A stretch of 28,450 bases of DNA from Anaerolineales bacterium UBA3905 (GCA_002391565.1 DGFH01000088.1:471-28920); one strand, 5' to 3'. Shown: positions 8,011 to 17,698, counted from the first letter of the stretch. The notes: generated from the letters alone by a model not told the origin. Program-made: numbers and translations.

Positions 8011-8941
8011 GGTGTTGATCCTCTCGGCGCGCGCCGCCGATTACGCCCGCTTGTTGGCGGCGATGCCGCTGCCGCCGCTGGCGCTGCACGCCGCCGCCAC
8101 ATCTGACGAGGCTGAACCCTGGCTGGCAAGCTGTGAAGTCGTGCTGGCTGACCCGCCGCTGGTGCGCCCGCTGCTCGACCGCATGGCCGCGCTGCGGTGG
8201 CTGCAATCAACTTACGCTGGTGTGGAGACGCTGACGGCGCCCGGTCTGCGCCGCGATTATTTGCTGACCAATGCGCGCGGCGTCTTTGGCGAGTTGATGG
8301 CCGAATATGTGCTGGGTTATGTGATCATGCACGAGCGTCGCGGCTGGCAGCGCTTTCTGGCGCAACGCGCAGGGCGTTGGGATGCGACCTGGCCGGGGCG
8401 GCTGCGCGGCAAGACGCTGGGGCTGGTCGGCGTCGGTTCGATTGGCGCCGAGATCGCCCGCACAGCAAAGTGTTTCCGTCTGCGCGTGCTGGGCTATACG
8501 CGGGCAAGCGAGGATTGTCCGCACGTTGACCGCTATTTTCACGGCGATGCGCTGGTGGATATGGCCGCCGCCTGCGACTATCTGGTTGCCAGCTTGCCCA
8601 ACACGCCTGCCAGCCGTCACCTGATCGACCGTGCGGTGCTGGCAGCGCTGCCCGCCCATGCGCTGCTGGTCAATGTCGGGCGCGGCAGCACGGTGGATGA
8701 AGAGGCGCTCGTTGAGGCGCTGCAGACCGGGCGCATTGCTGGCGCCGTGCTCGACGTCTTCCAGACCGAACCGCTGCCCGCCGATCACCCACTGTGGAAG
8801 TTGCCGAACGTGCTCATCACCAGCCACACCTCGGCGCTGAGCTACCCGGAAGACATTGCGCCGCTCTTTGCGGAAAATCTACAGCGCTACATATCAGGGC
8901 AGGAGTTGCACTACCACGTCGACTTCGCACGCGGCTATTAA
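8000..8941 (+). CDS. NAD-dependent D-2-hydroxyacid dehydrogenase
   Basis: A 313-residue member of the D-isomer-specific 2-hydroxyacid dehydrogenase family. The Rossmann motif GVGSIG is at residues 144-149. The catalytic set is present: Arg228 (NVGRGS), Glu257 (FQTEPLP) and His276 (SHTSAL). The usual NAD-binding Asp after strand beta-2 is not obvious: the region reads RVLGYTRASED, and the Arg after Thr may favour NADP(H). It would interconvert 2-oxoacids and D-2-hydroxyacids, the same class of compound oxidised by the flavoprotein two genes upstream. ATG 8000 is chosen over a longer frame from 7958 because GAGGAGG (7987-7993) sits 6 bases upstream and MPPEVLIL is a natural first strand. It overlaps the APP1 gene by 11 bases. 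It is the last gene of the operon and is followed by a hairpin terminator. Confidence 0.9.
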   Translation: MPPEVLILSARAADYARLLAAMPLPPLALHAAATSDEAEPWLASCEVVLADPPLVRPLLDRMAALRWLQSTYAGVETLTAPGLRRDYLLTNARGVFGELMAEYVLGYVIMHERRGWQRFLAQRAGRWDATWPGRLRGKTLGLVGVGSIGAEIARTAKCFRLRVLGYTRASEDCPHVDRYFHGDALVDMAAACDYLVASLPNTPASRHLIDRAVLAALPAHALLVNVGRGSTVDEEALVEALQTGRIAGAVLDVFQTEPLPADHPLWKLPNVLITSHTSALSYPEDIAPLFAENLQRYISGQELHYHVDFARGY

Positions 8942-9010
8942 CATGAGCTATTGCCAATCCGGCGCCGACCACGCCAGGAACAAAGTGAATCGGGAAAACT
9001 CGAAAACAAC

Positions 9011-9041
9011 AGAGAGGGATGCAGCTTTAACATCCCTCTCT
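9011..9041. terminator. bidirectional hairpin terminator between convergent operons
   Basis: AGAGAGGGATG (9011-9021) pairs perfectly with CATCCCTCTCT (9031-9041) across a 9-base loop. The plus side continues with TTTGC and the minus side with GTTGTTTTC. It sits between the stop of the plus operon (8941) and the stop of the minus-strand FN3 gene (9051), so it can end both transcripts. Confidence 0.85.
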
Positions 9042-9050
9042 TTGCATCGT

Positions 9051-12000
9051 TCAAGGAGCGGCGACGGTGGGGAGGAACACGTTGAAGCCGGCGGTAAAGC
9101 GTCCTTCGACGAGGGGGCCGGGATTGTTATCGGCGTCGAACATCTGCACGCGCCAGTAATAGGGCGAGCTGGTCATGGCTTTGGTCGGCACGTAGGTGGT
9201 GACGTCGGTGGTGACAACGGTGGACTTGTTGTAATTGCTGTTGTCGGCATACTCGATCTTGTATGATGCCGCGCCTGTGACCGGCGCCCAGGTGAAGACG
9301 GGCGCCTCGCCGGTGTTTTCGCCCTGCGCCGGTCTGAGCAACGTCGGCAGCGGATAAGTCTTGGTGAAGCTGCGTGTTGGGCTATAGGGATGGAGCCGGT
9401 TGTTTGCATCGACGAAAGCCACGCGCCAGTACCAGACGCCGTCGGCAAGCGTCTTGGTTTTGGGCGGCGTATAGGAGGTCGATTCGGTCGTGACTTCGAG
9501 CTTGACAGGATTGAAGGCCGGGTTATTGGCAATCTGCACGCGGTAGGTGGGCGCCGCCAGGCGCGGCTGTGCGGTCGGCGTCAGGATGACGCGCCACTGC
9601 AGGGTTGGCTGCTGGTCAAGCGTGACGCCATCGGCAGGCGCCACCAGCTCTGGCGCCACCGAGGTCTTGGTAAAGATCATGGCGTCGCTCCAATGACCGA
9701 TGACATCGCTGGAACGACGCATTGCCACGCGCCAGTAGTATTGCGTCCCAGGCGAAAGCGATGTAGAGGTCTGTGTTTCCTGCGGTGTGTAGCTGGTGGC
9801 GTCAGTCGCCTGATTGATCATCGGTGAACTGAAGTTGGCGTCATCGTCGATCTGGATGGTGTAGCCCGCCGCTCCCTCAACGCGTTCCCAGGTGAAGGCA
9901 GGGGTCATGAAGACATTGTCGCTGGTCGACAGTTGCGGATTGCCTACCTGTCGGCTGTCCAGCTTGAAACGCATTGCCGGCGACCAGGGACCGCTGTCAT
10001 AGTCTTTGGCATTGGTCGTAAAGCGTTCGTGACGCATGCGGACGCGCCAGTAATAGGACTCGTTGTTGGCGTAAGCCTTGCGAGATTGGAACGCTGTCGG
10101 CATCAAGTTGAAGACGGGTGTGGTGCTGGTCTCATAGGTTTCCCATTCTTCCACGATGTCGGTGAATTGTGGGTCGCGCGCCACCTGCACTTTGTAGCCG
10201 TCAGCGCCGTAGTCTGGCATGCGCCAGCGCAGTGACGGCATTTCCATGTGCACGATCGGGTTAGAGAAAGGTGTATCGAAGGGGTAGAGCGGCGTCAACA
10301 TGTTGGAGACAAAGACCGGATTGTTGAGCGTGGCGTTTTGTTTGGGAACGCTGTCGCGCACGGAGTTGCCTTCGAGGGCAAAGACCGCCAGCGCCAGACT
10401 GCCCACCCAATCCTCGTTGGCGGAATCGAGCGCAGTGTAAGGGATAAACATCTGGATCGACTGGGGCGCCGGATAGTAGGCAACGCTGCCGCCAATGGCG
10501 TTCAGGTTCTGCGATGGACTCCACACACCGGCGCCAGCGTTCCAACTGAAGAATTGTGCGCTGGCGCCAATGCCCCCAACCAGGTCAACATAGATGACAT
10601 ATTCGGGGCGGTAGTACGCGTCCGTGGCAATGGCCGTGTTGCCGAGGGGGTCGCTGGCAGCGCCGCTGTTGGCGACATGGTCGGTGTCGAAGTAGACGGC
10701 GTAGCGGATCGTATCGCCGGGGCCGGCGCCAACGTTGAAGGCAATGACCCAATTCTGGCTGCTCTGTGATAGACGCCGATCGATGATGGTGTAAAGATTG
10801 CTGAGTTCATGGGCGCCCAGCCCTTCAATCGGCGTTATGGCCACAAGTGCGCGGCCGGTTACGTCGTTCACCAGATTTTCTGGCGCTATGTATTCATACA
10901 GGGGATTGCCCACCGCCAGCTCGACCGAAAGATTGAAGTGACGCGGCGTGCTCCAGCCGCCGATGGGGGTGTTGGCGCTATCTTCGGCGCGCACGCGCCA
11001 CCAGTAGGCGCCAAAGGGCATGGCCGTCAGTTGCGCTTGCCAGGGCACATACCGCACTGATTGCGCCAGCGCTGCATCCACGATCTGGGTGAACGCAGCG
11101 TCACGCGCCACCTCTACTCGATAGTGAGCGGCGCCGTTGACGGGCAGCCAGCCCAGCACAGGCGGTTGCTTCACGGCCTCGAAGCCATCAGCCGGGAAGA
11201 TCGGTTCGGCTGTGGCGGCGGCGGCGGCCAGGTTGGCGTTGTAGCGCGTTGTCCAGGTCACTTTGCCGCCAATTTCCAGGCCGCCGCGAAAGGCGCTCAC
11301 GCGCCAGTAGTAGATGGCGCCATCCTGCAGAGGCGTGAAAGGGTGCGTTGCGGTTGGCGCAGCAGCCAATCCTGCCGTATCGATGGTGAAATTGGGCGAC
11401 TGGAAAGCCGGATCGTCATCGACTTCCAGGCGATAAAAATCCGCCGGTTCGACGAAATTGGCGGAGCCGCTGCCTGGCGCATCATGCGCCGCGTCCCAGA
11501 CAAAGAGCGGGGCGTCGAAAGAACGATCCCCATGCACGGGCTGGTTTGCCGCATCCGGGACGTAATAAGGCAGTGGGTAAATCAGGTTCGCTGTCGTTGG
11601 CTTGATGCTGGCAGGGTTGAGCAGTCCCACCGGGTCGGAGAACTGGAATGACCAGACATCGCTCCACGGGCCGTAGTTATTTTGCGCGTCGATGGCGCGC
11701 ACGCGCCAGTAGTAGAAGGTGTCTGCAATGGCAGATTGCCACTGCGGTTGTGTGTGTTGCGTTGCGTTGTAGAGTTTGGCGTCTACGATGGGCGAGTTGA
11801 AGGTGTTGTTGCCAGCGATCTGAATCTGGTATTGTTCGGCGCCTGGAACTGGCGTCCAGGCAAAGAAGGGATAGGCAAGCTGAATGCTGTTATTGGCAGG
11901 CGACAACAACTGTGGCTTGAAACTCCAGCGCGTAGTGAAACGCCGGATCTCGCTCCAGGGTGAGGCAATGTTTTGCTCATCCACTGCCTGCACGCGCCAG

Positions 12001-12920
12001 AAGTAGTCCTGATCGTTGCTGAAGGCTTTCACCGGCGTGTAGTCGGTGTTGCGCGTGATGATCTGGTCGTAGGTGTTGAAGTTGACCTGGGTGCTGATCT
12101 GCAGCCGGTACTCTTTCGCCGCCTCCACCGCCGTCCAGACAAAGCGCGGCGCAAAGGACAGCACCGCCTGGTTAGCGGGCGATAGCAGCGTGGGCGCTGT
12201 GCTCCAGGCAAAGGTAAACTGCCAGATGGGGCTGAGTGCGCCGGCATGGCCCTTGTTGTCGACCGGCGTCACCTGCCAGTAGTAGACGTTATTGCCCAAT
12301 CGTTCCAACGGCGTATGTTGCGGAGTCGTGGTCACGGCGGTGTACACAGCATTGACCATCTGCGGGTCGGTGGCGATGCGGAATTGATAGGTGGCTGCTC
12401 CCGGCACTGGCTGCCAGGTAAAGTGCGTATGTGCAAAGGCGGCAATGGTGGCGCCGTTTTCCGGCGATAGCAAGACTGGGTGGATATCGCCGTTGTGACT
12501 CCAACTCACGGCAAAGCTGGCGGCGGCTGAGAATGGCCCATACGTGGCGCCCGATTTGGCGCGCACACGCCAGTAGAAGACCCCGTCACCTAATGCAATG
12601 ATCGGCGTGTAGCTGGGGTTGCTGGTGTCGACGTTCACAACCGTCGCACCAAATCCGCTGGATGTGCTGATCTGCACCTGGTAGCCGGTGGCTGAGAGGA
12701 CAGTTGTCCAGGTGAGCGTGGGCACGCCCAGTGGCGGGTGAGTGGCGCCGGTGACCAGCTCACCCTCCGCTGGCGCCATCAGGGTGGGCGCTTCGGGTGT
12801 GAAGGCGCCAACTGCGCCCGGCGCACTCTGCGCCAGCCCGGCGACTATGGTGAGCAGCGCCCAGACGCCGCCCACCACCAGGGCGATGGCGGAAACTTGC
12901 AGGTGTTTTTGCCAGTTCAT
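9051..12920 (-). CDS. giant secreted FN3-like repeat protein with LPTV tail
   Basis: A 1289-residue secreted protein. Residues about 7-36 form a signal peptide or anchor (hydrophobic core SAIALVVGGVWALLTIVAG, cleavage possible near GAVGA). Then come six Ig/FN3-like repeats of about 90-110 residues, each with a Leu-(L)-SPANxA start, a Pro-Gly-Ala-x-x-Tyr-x-(I/L)-x-I strand and a YWRV strand. After these is a different beta-rich domain of about 200 residues (DRRLSQ..., YAVYFDTDH, YVIYVDL, LALAVFAL), possibly a DOMON/CBM9-type sandwich, followed by four more YWRV repeats. The protein ends FNVFLPTVAAP. No catalytic motif was seen; an adhesive or cell-surface structural role is inferred. ATG 12920 is chosen because GGGAG lies about 10 bases upstream and the signal peptide starts here; the open frame extends further (to 13073) without a signal. 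It lies 50 bases after its paralogue, so co-transcription is likely. Confidence 0.82.
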   Translation of the reverse strand: MNWQKHLQVSAIALVVGGVWALLTIVAGLAQSAPGAVGAFTPEAPTLMAPAEGELVTGATHPPLGVPTLTWTTVLSATGYQVQISTSSGFGATVVNVDTSNPSYTPIIALGDGVFYWRVRAKSGATYGPFSAAASFAVSWSHNGDIHPVLLSPENGATIAAFAHTHFTWQPVPGAATYQFRIATDPQMVNAVYTAVTTTPQHTPLERLGNNVYYWQVTPVDNKGHAGALSPIWQFTFAWSTAPTLLSPANQAVLSFAPRFVWTAVEAAKEYRLQISTQVNFNTYDQIITRNTDYTPVKAFSNDQDYFWRVQAVDEQNIASPWSEIRRFTTRWSFKPQLLSPANNSIQLAYPFFAWTPVPGAEQYQIQIAGNNTFNSPIVDAKLYNATQHTQPQWQSAIADTFYYWRVRAIDAQNNYGPWSDVWSFQFSDPVGLLNPASIKPTTANLIYPLPYYVPDAANQPVHGDRSFDAPLFVWDAAHDAPGSGSANFVEPADFYRLEVDDDPAFQSPNFTIDTAGLAAAPTATHPFTPLQDGAIYYWRVSAFRGGLEIGGKVTWTTRYNANLAAAAATAEPIFPADGFEAVKQPPVLGWLPVNGAAHYRVEVARDAAFTQIVDAALAQSVRYVPWQAQLTAMPFGAYWWRVRAEDSANTPIGGWSTPRHFNLSVELAVGNPLYEYIAPENLVNDVTGRALVAITPIEGLGAHELSNLYTIIDRRLSQSSQNWVIAFNVGAGPGDTIRYAVYFDTDHVANSGAASDPLGNTAIATDAYYRPEYVIYVDLVGGIGASAQFFSWNAGAGVWSPSQNLNAIGGSVAYYPAPQSIQMFIPYTALDSANEDWVGSLALAVFALEGNSVRDSVPKQNATLNNPVFVSNMLTPLYPFDTPFSNPIVHMEMPSLRWRMPDYGADGYKVQVARDPQFTDIVEEWETYETSTTPVFNLMPTAFQSRKAYANNESYYWRVRMRHERFTTNAKDYDSGPWSPAMRFKLDSRQVGNPQLSTSDNVFMTPAFTWERVEGAAGYTIQIDDDANFSSPMINQATDATSYTPQETQTSTSLSPGTQYYWRVAMRRSSDVIGHWSDAMIFTKTSVAPELVAPADGVTLDQQPTLQWRVILTPTAQPRLAAPTYRVQIANNPAFNPVKLEVTTESTSYTPPKTKTLADGVWYWRVAFVDANNRLHPYSPTRSFTKTYPLPTLLRPAQGENTGEAPVFTWAPVTGAASYKIEYADNSNYNKSTVVTTDVTTYVPTKAMTSSPYYWRVQMFDADNNPGPLVEGRFTAGFNVFLPTVAAP

Positions 12921-12970
12921 CTTGAATCGCTCCCTTGAACACAAAAGCCTATGGCGCCGCCATAGATTTC

Positions 12971-15900
12971 TCACTTGATCACGGTCGGAAGATAAAGATT
13001 GAATTCGGCGATGTCGTCGACCGTCACGGTGAAAGCTGCCGGGAGTTCGCCGCAGGTTTGCGCGTCGTTGCATACGCGCAAAGCATAGGTGGCGCGCGTC
13101 ATGCCTGCAGGCTTCACTGCCTGGAGTTGTTCGCTGCTCACGAAAGTGACATCCGCCGCCAGGTGTTCGCCAAAGTAGACTTGCGCGGCAGGGGTGAAGC
13201 CATTGCCGCGCACCGTCACCGTTATCTGCACCTGGCCGTTGTCGCTGGTCGGCTCAACGCCGCTCACGATGGGAAGTGGGGGGACGAGCGTCGGCGCAGG
13301 CGTTGCCGTGGGGGCTGCCGTGGGCGTCGGTTGCGGTGTGCTGGTGGCAGGCGCAGAGACAGTGATCAGGTTTTGGCGGATCATCGTGTCGGTTCCACCT
13401 GGGCCAAAGACGCTGAGCACCACCTGGTAGACGCCTGGCGACGTATACACATGCGTAGGATAGCGCTCCTCACTGGTGACGCCGTCGCCAAAGTTCCATA
13501 ACCAGCGCGTGATGTCGCCGCTCGATTGATCGACAAACGTTACCTGCAATGGCGTTGCGCCGGTGAGGGGCGTGGCGCTGAAGGCGGCTCTGGCGCGCTG
13601 GTAAATGCGTACAGCCTCGGTGATCGTTGCCGTGCGCGTAAAACCATAACTGGTGACATTCTGCAGCGTCACGGTGTAGACGCCGGCGGTGGTGTAGAGA
13701 TGGCTAGGATTGCGGATGGCGCTCACGCCGCCATCGCCAAAATTCCACTGCCAGCTGGTGAGACTGCCGGCAGTCGTATCGGTGAAGTATATGGTGACGG
13801 GCGCAATGCCCTGCGTTGGGGTGTAGACAAAGGTGGCCGGCACGTAATAGGAGAATTGACCATTGTCCAGCGGACCGGAGACGCCATCTGCATCCACCAG
13901 TTGTACGCGCCAGTAATAGGTGCTGAAAGGCAGCGCTTTGTCGGGCGCATAGCGTGTGAGATCGGTGCTCACTTTGGTGGAATTATTGTAGTTGGGATTG
14001 TCGGCGTACTCCAGTTTGTAGTAGGCGGCGCCGTCAATAGGCGTCCAGGCGAGGAGAGGTGCGCCGTTGGCGTCCGGCGTCGTGACAAGCAGCGGCGGCG
14101 GATATTGTTTGGTGAAACTCTGCGTCGGGCTGTAGGGGCCGATGTTGCCGTTGCCATCGACCATCGCCACCCGCCAGTACCACACCCCGTCCGCCAGGTT
14201 CTTGCCAGTGACGGGTGTGTACGCTGTCGCCTGCGTATCGATATTGATAGTGGGGTTGAGAAACTGCGCATTGTTTGCAACTTGCAGACGATATTTGGAG
14301 GCAGCCAGACGCGGCTCCTGGCTGGGAGTCAGCACTGCTGTCCAGCGTAGCGTCGGCTGGCGGTGAATGCTCTCTGACTGCCCAGCAGCGGACACGGGCG
14401 CTGCCGAGATCAACACCGGCGCCACTGAGGACTTGGTGAAGGTCATCGTCTCCGTCCAGTGGCCGATCACGGCGCCGGAACGACGCATTGCTGCCCGCCA
14501 GTAGTACTGTACGCCTGGTTGCAGTGTGGCGCTAACGTCCGTCGGGGTGAAACTGGTGGCGTTGGTGTTTTGGTCAATCAACGGGCTGCTGAAATTGAGG
14601 TCGTCATCGATCTGAAGTTGATAGCTGGCCGCGCCCTCGACGCGCTGCCAGCTGAACGTTGGCGTCATGAAGGCATTGACGCCCGTAGAAAGCTGAGGGG
14701 CGCCCACCTGGCGGCTGTCTAGCCGGAAGCGCATTGGCGGCGACCATGGGCCAAAATCGTAGTCCGTACGCGGCGGCGGCGCAAACTTTTCATGACGCAC
14801 CCGGACGCGCCAGTAATAAGATTCATTGTTAGCGTAGGCGTTGAGGGACTGGAAGGTGGCAGGAAATAGCGCAAAGGTAGGTCGCACCCCTAAGGGCGAA
14901 AAGTTTTCCCAGGTGTTCCAGGTTTCCACGATGTCGGTGAAGGCAGGATCGCGCGCTACCTGAAGCTGATAGCCATCGCACACATAACCGGGTGTGCGCC
15001 AGCGCAGTGGCGGCATGTCCAGGTGGCTGAACGGATTGGACAGCGGTGTGTCGAACGGATAGAGGGGTAGCAACATGTTAGAGACGAAGACCGGCTTTGC
15101 CAGCGCGCCCGACTGCGCCGGCAAGTCATCCCTCACGATGCCGCTATCATCGACGCTGAAGAGTGTTAACGCCAGGCTGCCACCCCAGTTGGTGTCCACC
15201 GAGCCAAGCGCCGCATACGGCAGTAAGACCTGGAAAGAGCGTGTCGTGTCGGTATAGGTAAGAAAGCCGCCGATGGCGCTCAGATTCTGCGCCGCTGCCC
15301 AGTTGCTGCCTTGCCAGCGGTAGAAGGCGCCGACGGCGCCACTGCCTTGTGGGTCGATGTACAGCACATACTCAGGTTGGTAGCGGGCTTCGGTGACGAT
15401 GGCATTGTTACGCGGGTCGGTGGCGCCGCCGCTGCCCACCACATGATCAGCGTCGAAATAGAGCGCATAGTGCATCGGCGTGGCCGACAACCCTGGCGTC
15501 GTAAATGCAATCACCCAGTGTTGATTGTAATTTTCATCGGGACGTCGGTCGACAGTGGTAAAGAGATCATAGAGCGCAAATTCATCATCGCCGGGGCTGG
15601 TGTTGGTGGCGACTTTCGCGCGGCCGCTCGCATCCGCCGCCAGATCGGCCTGGGGAGGGAAATCATATATGTTGCCGATTGCCAGTTCGACCGCTACTTT
15701 GAAGTTGCGCGCCTGGCTCCAGTCTCCAAGTGGGGTATGGCTGGCATCCTCAGCACGCACGCGCCACCAATAGGCGCCGTAGGGCATCCGTTGCAAGCGT
15801 CCTTGCCAGGGCGCATAATTGACGGCGTGCGCGGCGGCTATATCGACCAGGTGGCTGAAGTCGGGTGTGTCGGCGATCTCCACATGGTAATGCGTGGCGC

Positions 15901-17698
15901 CGCGCACAGGTAGCCAGCCCAACACAGGCGGCTGGCCTACAGCGACAAAATCGTCTGCCGGATAGAGCGCGGTCGCCGTTTCGCTCAGGGGTAATTCCGA
16001 ATTAGCCGGTCGATAGCGCGTGCGCCACTTGACGGGCGCTATACTGGTGGGCGTTCCATCTTTGTAGGCAGTCACCTGCCAGAAGTAGTCAACGCCTTCC
16101 TGCAAGGCTGCGAAAGGGTGACTGTCGGTGGGCGCCGCCGCCAGCCCGGCTGTGGTGATGCTGAAATTGGGTGACGTCATCTCCATGTTGTCATCCACCT
16201 CTAGCAGGTAATAGTCCGCCGGTTCGCCATAATGAGCGCCGGGGACATGCGCCGTGTCCCAGATAAACAACGGCCAGGCGAAGGCGCGGTCGCCATGAAC
16301 AGGCGTGTTGACGGCGTCGGGCGTGTAATAGGGCAAAGGGTAGATGAGATTGGGCGTCGTAGGATAGGCGGCGCCAAGTCCACCGGTTGGATCAGAGAAC
16401 TGAAAGGACCAGGCTTCGCTCCACGGCGTTACGTTGCCCTGGGCATCGATGGCGCGTACTTGCCAGTAGTACGCAGTTTCGGGTTGCGTTCTGGTGGCAT
16501 CCACCGGCCACTCTTTCAGCACATAGCTCGTTACGTTGTAAAGTGTGGCGTCAACAATTTTCACATCGAAGGCATTATTGCTGGCAATCTGAATCTGATA
16601 GCGCTCCGCCCCTGGCACCGGCGTCCAGGCAAAGAAGGGGTAGGCCAGGTGAATACTGTTGTTCGCCGGTGACAAGAGCTGTGGTGTAAAGTTCCATTTC
16701 ATACGATAGCGTCGAATTGCACTCCAGGGCGAGCCGGCGCCTTGGGCATCGACGGCCTGCACGCGCCAGAAGTAGTCCTGGTCGTTGCTCAGCGAGGCGA
16801 CCGGCGTGTAGTCAGTGTTGCGGGTGATGATCTCCTGATAGGTGTTGAAGTTGTCCTGGGTGCTGATTTGCAGACGGTACTCCCTGGCGCCCTCCACGGC
16901 TGTCCAGGCAAAGCGTGGGGTGAAACGCAATTCAGCTGCGTCGGCAGGCGAAAGTAGTTGTGGAGCAATATTCCAGTTGAAAGTGAAGCTGGCAATGTCG
17001 CTGGCTGCGCCGGCATGTCCCCGATAATCGAGCGGCGTCACGCGCCAGTAGTAGATGCTGTTGCCCAGGCGCTCAGTCGGTGTGTGATGCAACGCCGCGG
17101 TCGTCACCGTTTTGATGACATTGCTCATGTCGGCATTGCGGGCGATCTCCAATCGATAGGTGGCGGCGCCCGGCACAGCTGTCCAGGAGAAGTCATCGTG
17201 GGCAAATGCAGCGCGCACGGCGCCATTGGCAGGCGAGAGCAGCGCAGGGCGGATGGCGCCATCGGCGCTCCAGCTCAGACGGAACTGTTGTACTGCGGAG
17301 TAAGCTCCCCATTGGCCGTTCCAGGCGCGTACACGCCAGTAGAAGATGCCATCGCCCAGTGCGCGGGTCGGCGTGTAGCTGGCGTTTTCTGTTTCGGCGT
17401 TAACCACCGTGCTGGCGAAACCATCAGTTGTACTGACCTGAATCTGGTATTTGGTGACGCCTGGCATCGTTTCCCAACGAAAGAGCGGGACTCCCAACGG
17501 GGCGTCGGTCAGACCAGTGACGGTGGCGTCATTGATGGGAGATGTTAACACTGGCGCTGCCGGCGCTGCCATAACCGCCAGCGTCCCATCCTGTGCACGC
17601 AGGCTGGCGTCAGTCAAGACGCACAGACTCAGACTGCACGCCAGGATTAGCAGCACAATGCGCAGGCAACGGCGAAATATTGTACGGGGAAGTGACAT
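12971..17698 (-). CDS. giant secreted FN3-like repeat protein with PKD-PKD-IPT end and LPTV tail
   Basis: A 1575-residue secreted protein, paralogous to the next gene along its first about 1285 residues: six YWRV repeats, the same central non-FN3 domain (YALYFDADH, YVLYIDP, LALTLFSV), then four more repeats in the same order. It starts with an Arg-rich signal peptide (TIFRRCLRIVLLILACSLSL). The extra C-terminal part holds two PKD domains (signature WNFGDG near residues 1317 and 1400), a Thr/Pro/Ala linker (about 1452-1470), an IPT/TIG domain (GQVQITVTVRGNGFTPAAQV region), and the tail FNLYLPTVIK. No enzyme motif was found. PKD and IPT domains are common in surface and polymer-binding proteins, so a cell-surface adhesion or scaffold role is inferred. 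ATG 17698 has GGAG 8 bases upstream and precedes the signal peptide; the frame runs open to 17800 but without support for an earlier start. Confidence 0.83.
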   Translation of the reverse strand: MSLPRTIFRRCLRIVLLILACSLSLCVLTDASLRAQDGTLAVMAAPAAPVLTSPINDATVTGLTDAPLGVPLFRWETMPGVTKYQIQVSTTDGFASTVVNAETENASYTPTRALGDGIFYWRVRAWNGQWGAYSAVQQFRLSWSADGAIRPALLSPANGAVRAAFAHDDFSWTAVPGAATYRLEIARNADMSNVIKTVTTAALHHTPTERLGNSIYYWRVTPLDYRGHAGAASDIASFTFNWNIAPQLLSPADAAELRFTPRFAWTAVEGAREYRLQISTQDNFNTYQEIITRNTDYTPVASLSNDQDYFWRVQAVDAQGAGSPWSAIRRYRMKWNFTPQLLSPANNSIHLAYPFFAWTPVPGAERYQIQIASNNAFDVKIVDATLYNVTSYVLKEWPVDATRTQPETAYYWQVRAIDAQGNVTPWSEAWSFQFSDPTGGLGAAYPTTPNLIYPLPYYTPDAVNTPVHGDRAFAWPLFIWDTAHVPGAHYGEPADYYLLEVDDNMEMTSPNFSITTAGLAAAPTDSHPFAALQEGVDYFWQVTAYKDGTPTSIAPVKWRTRYRPANSELPLSETATALYPADDFVAVGQPPVLGWLPVRGATHYHVEIADTPDFSHLVDIAAAHAVNYAPWQGRLQRMPYGAYWWRVRAEDASHTPLGDWSQARNFKVAVELAIGNIYDFPPQADLAADASGRAKVATNTSPGDDEFALYDLFTTVDRRPDENYNQHWVIAFTTPGLSATPMHYALYFDADHVVGSGGATDPRNNAIVTEARYQPEYVLYIDPQGSGAVGAFYRWQGSNWAAAQNLSAIGGFLTYTDTTRSFQVLLPYAALGSVDTNWGGSLALTLFSVDDSGIVRDDLPAQSGALAKPVFVSNMLLPLYPFDTPLSNPFSHLDMPPLRWRTPGYVCDGYQLQVARDPAFTDIVETWNTWENFSPLGVRPTFALFPATFQSLNAYANNESYYWRVRVRHEKFAPPPRTDYDFGPWSPPMRFRLDSRQVGAPQLSTGVNAFMTPTFSWQRVEGAASYQLQIDDDLNFSSPLIDQNTNATSFTPTDVSATLQPGVQYYWRAAMRRSGAVIGHWTETMTFTKSSVAPVLISAAPVSAAGQSESIHRQPTLRWTAVLTPSQEPRLAASKYRLQVANNAQFLNPTINIDTQATAYTPVTGKNLADGVWYWRVAMVDGNGNIGPYSPTQSFTKQYPPPLLVTTPDANGAPLLAWTPIDGAAYYKLEYADNPNYNNSTKVSTDLTRYAPDKALPFSTYYWRVQLVDADGVSGPLDNGQFSYYVPATFVYTPTQGIAPVTIYFTDTTAGSLTSWQWNFGDGGVSAIRNPSHLYTTAGVYTVTLQNVTSYGFTRTATITEAVRIYQRARAAFSATPLTGATPLQVTFVDQSSGDITRWLWNFGDGVTSEERYPTHVYTSPGVYQVVLSVFGPGGTDTMIRQNLITVSAPATSTPQPTPTAAPTATPAPTLVPPLPIVSGVEPTSDNGQVQITVTVRGNGFTPAAQVYFGEHLAADVTFVSSEQLQAVKPAGMTRATYALRVCNDAQTCGELPAAFTVTVDDIAEFNLYLPTVIK

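Noticed and set aside
9051..13006. LPxTG sortase signal at the ends of the giant proteins
   Set aside because: LPTV is not followed by Gly, a membrane helix and a basic tail; the proteins end within a few residues.
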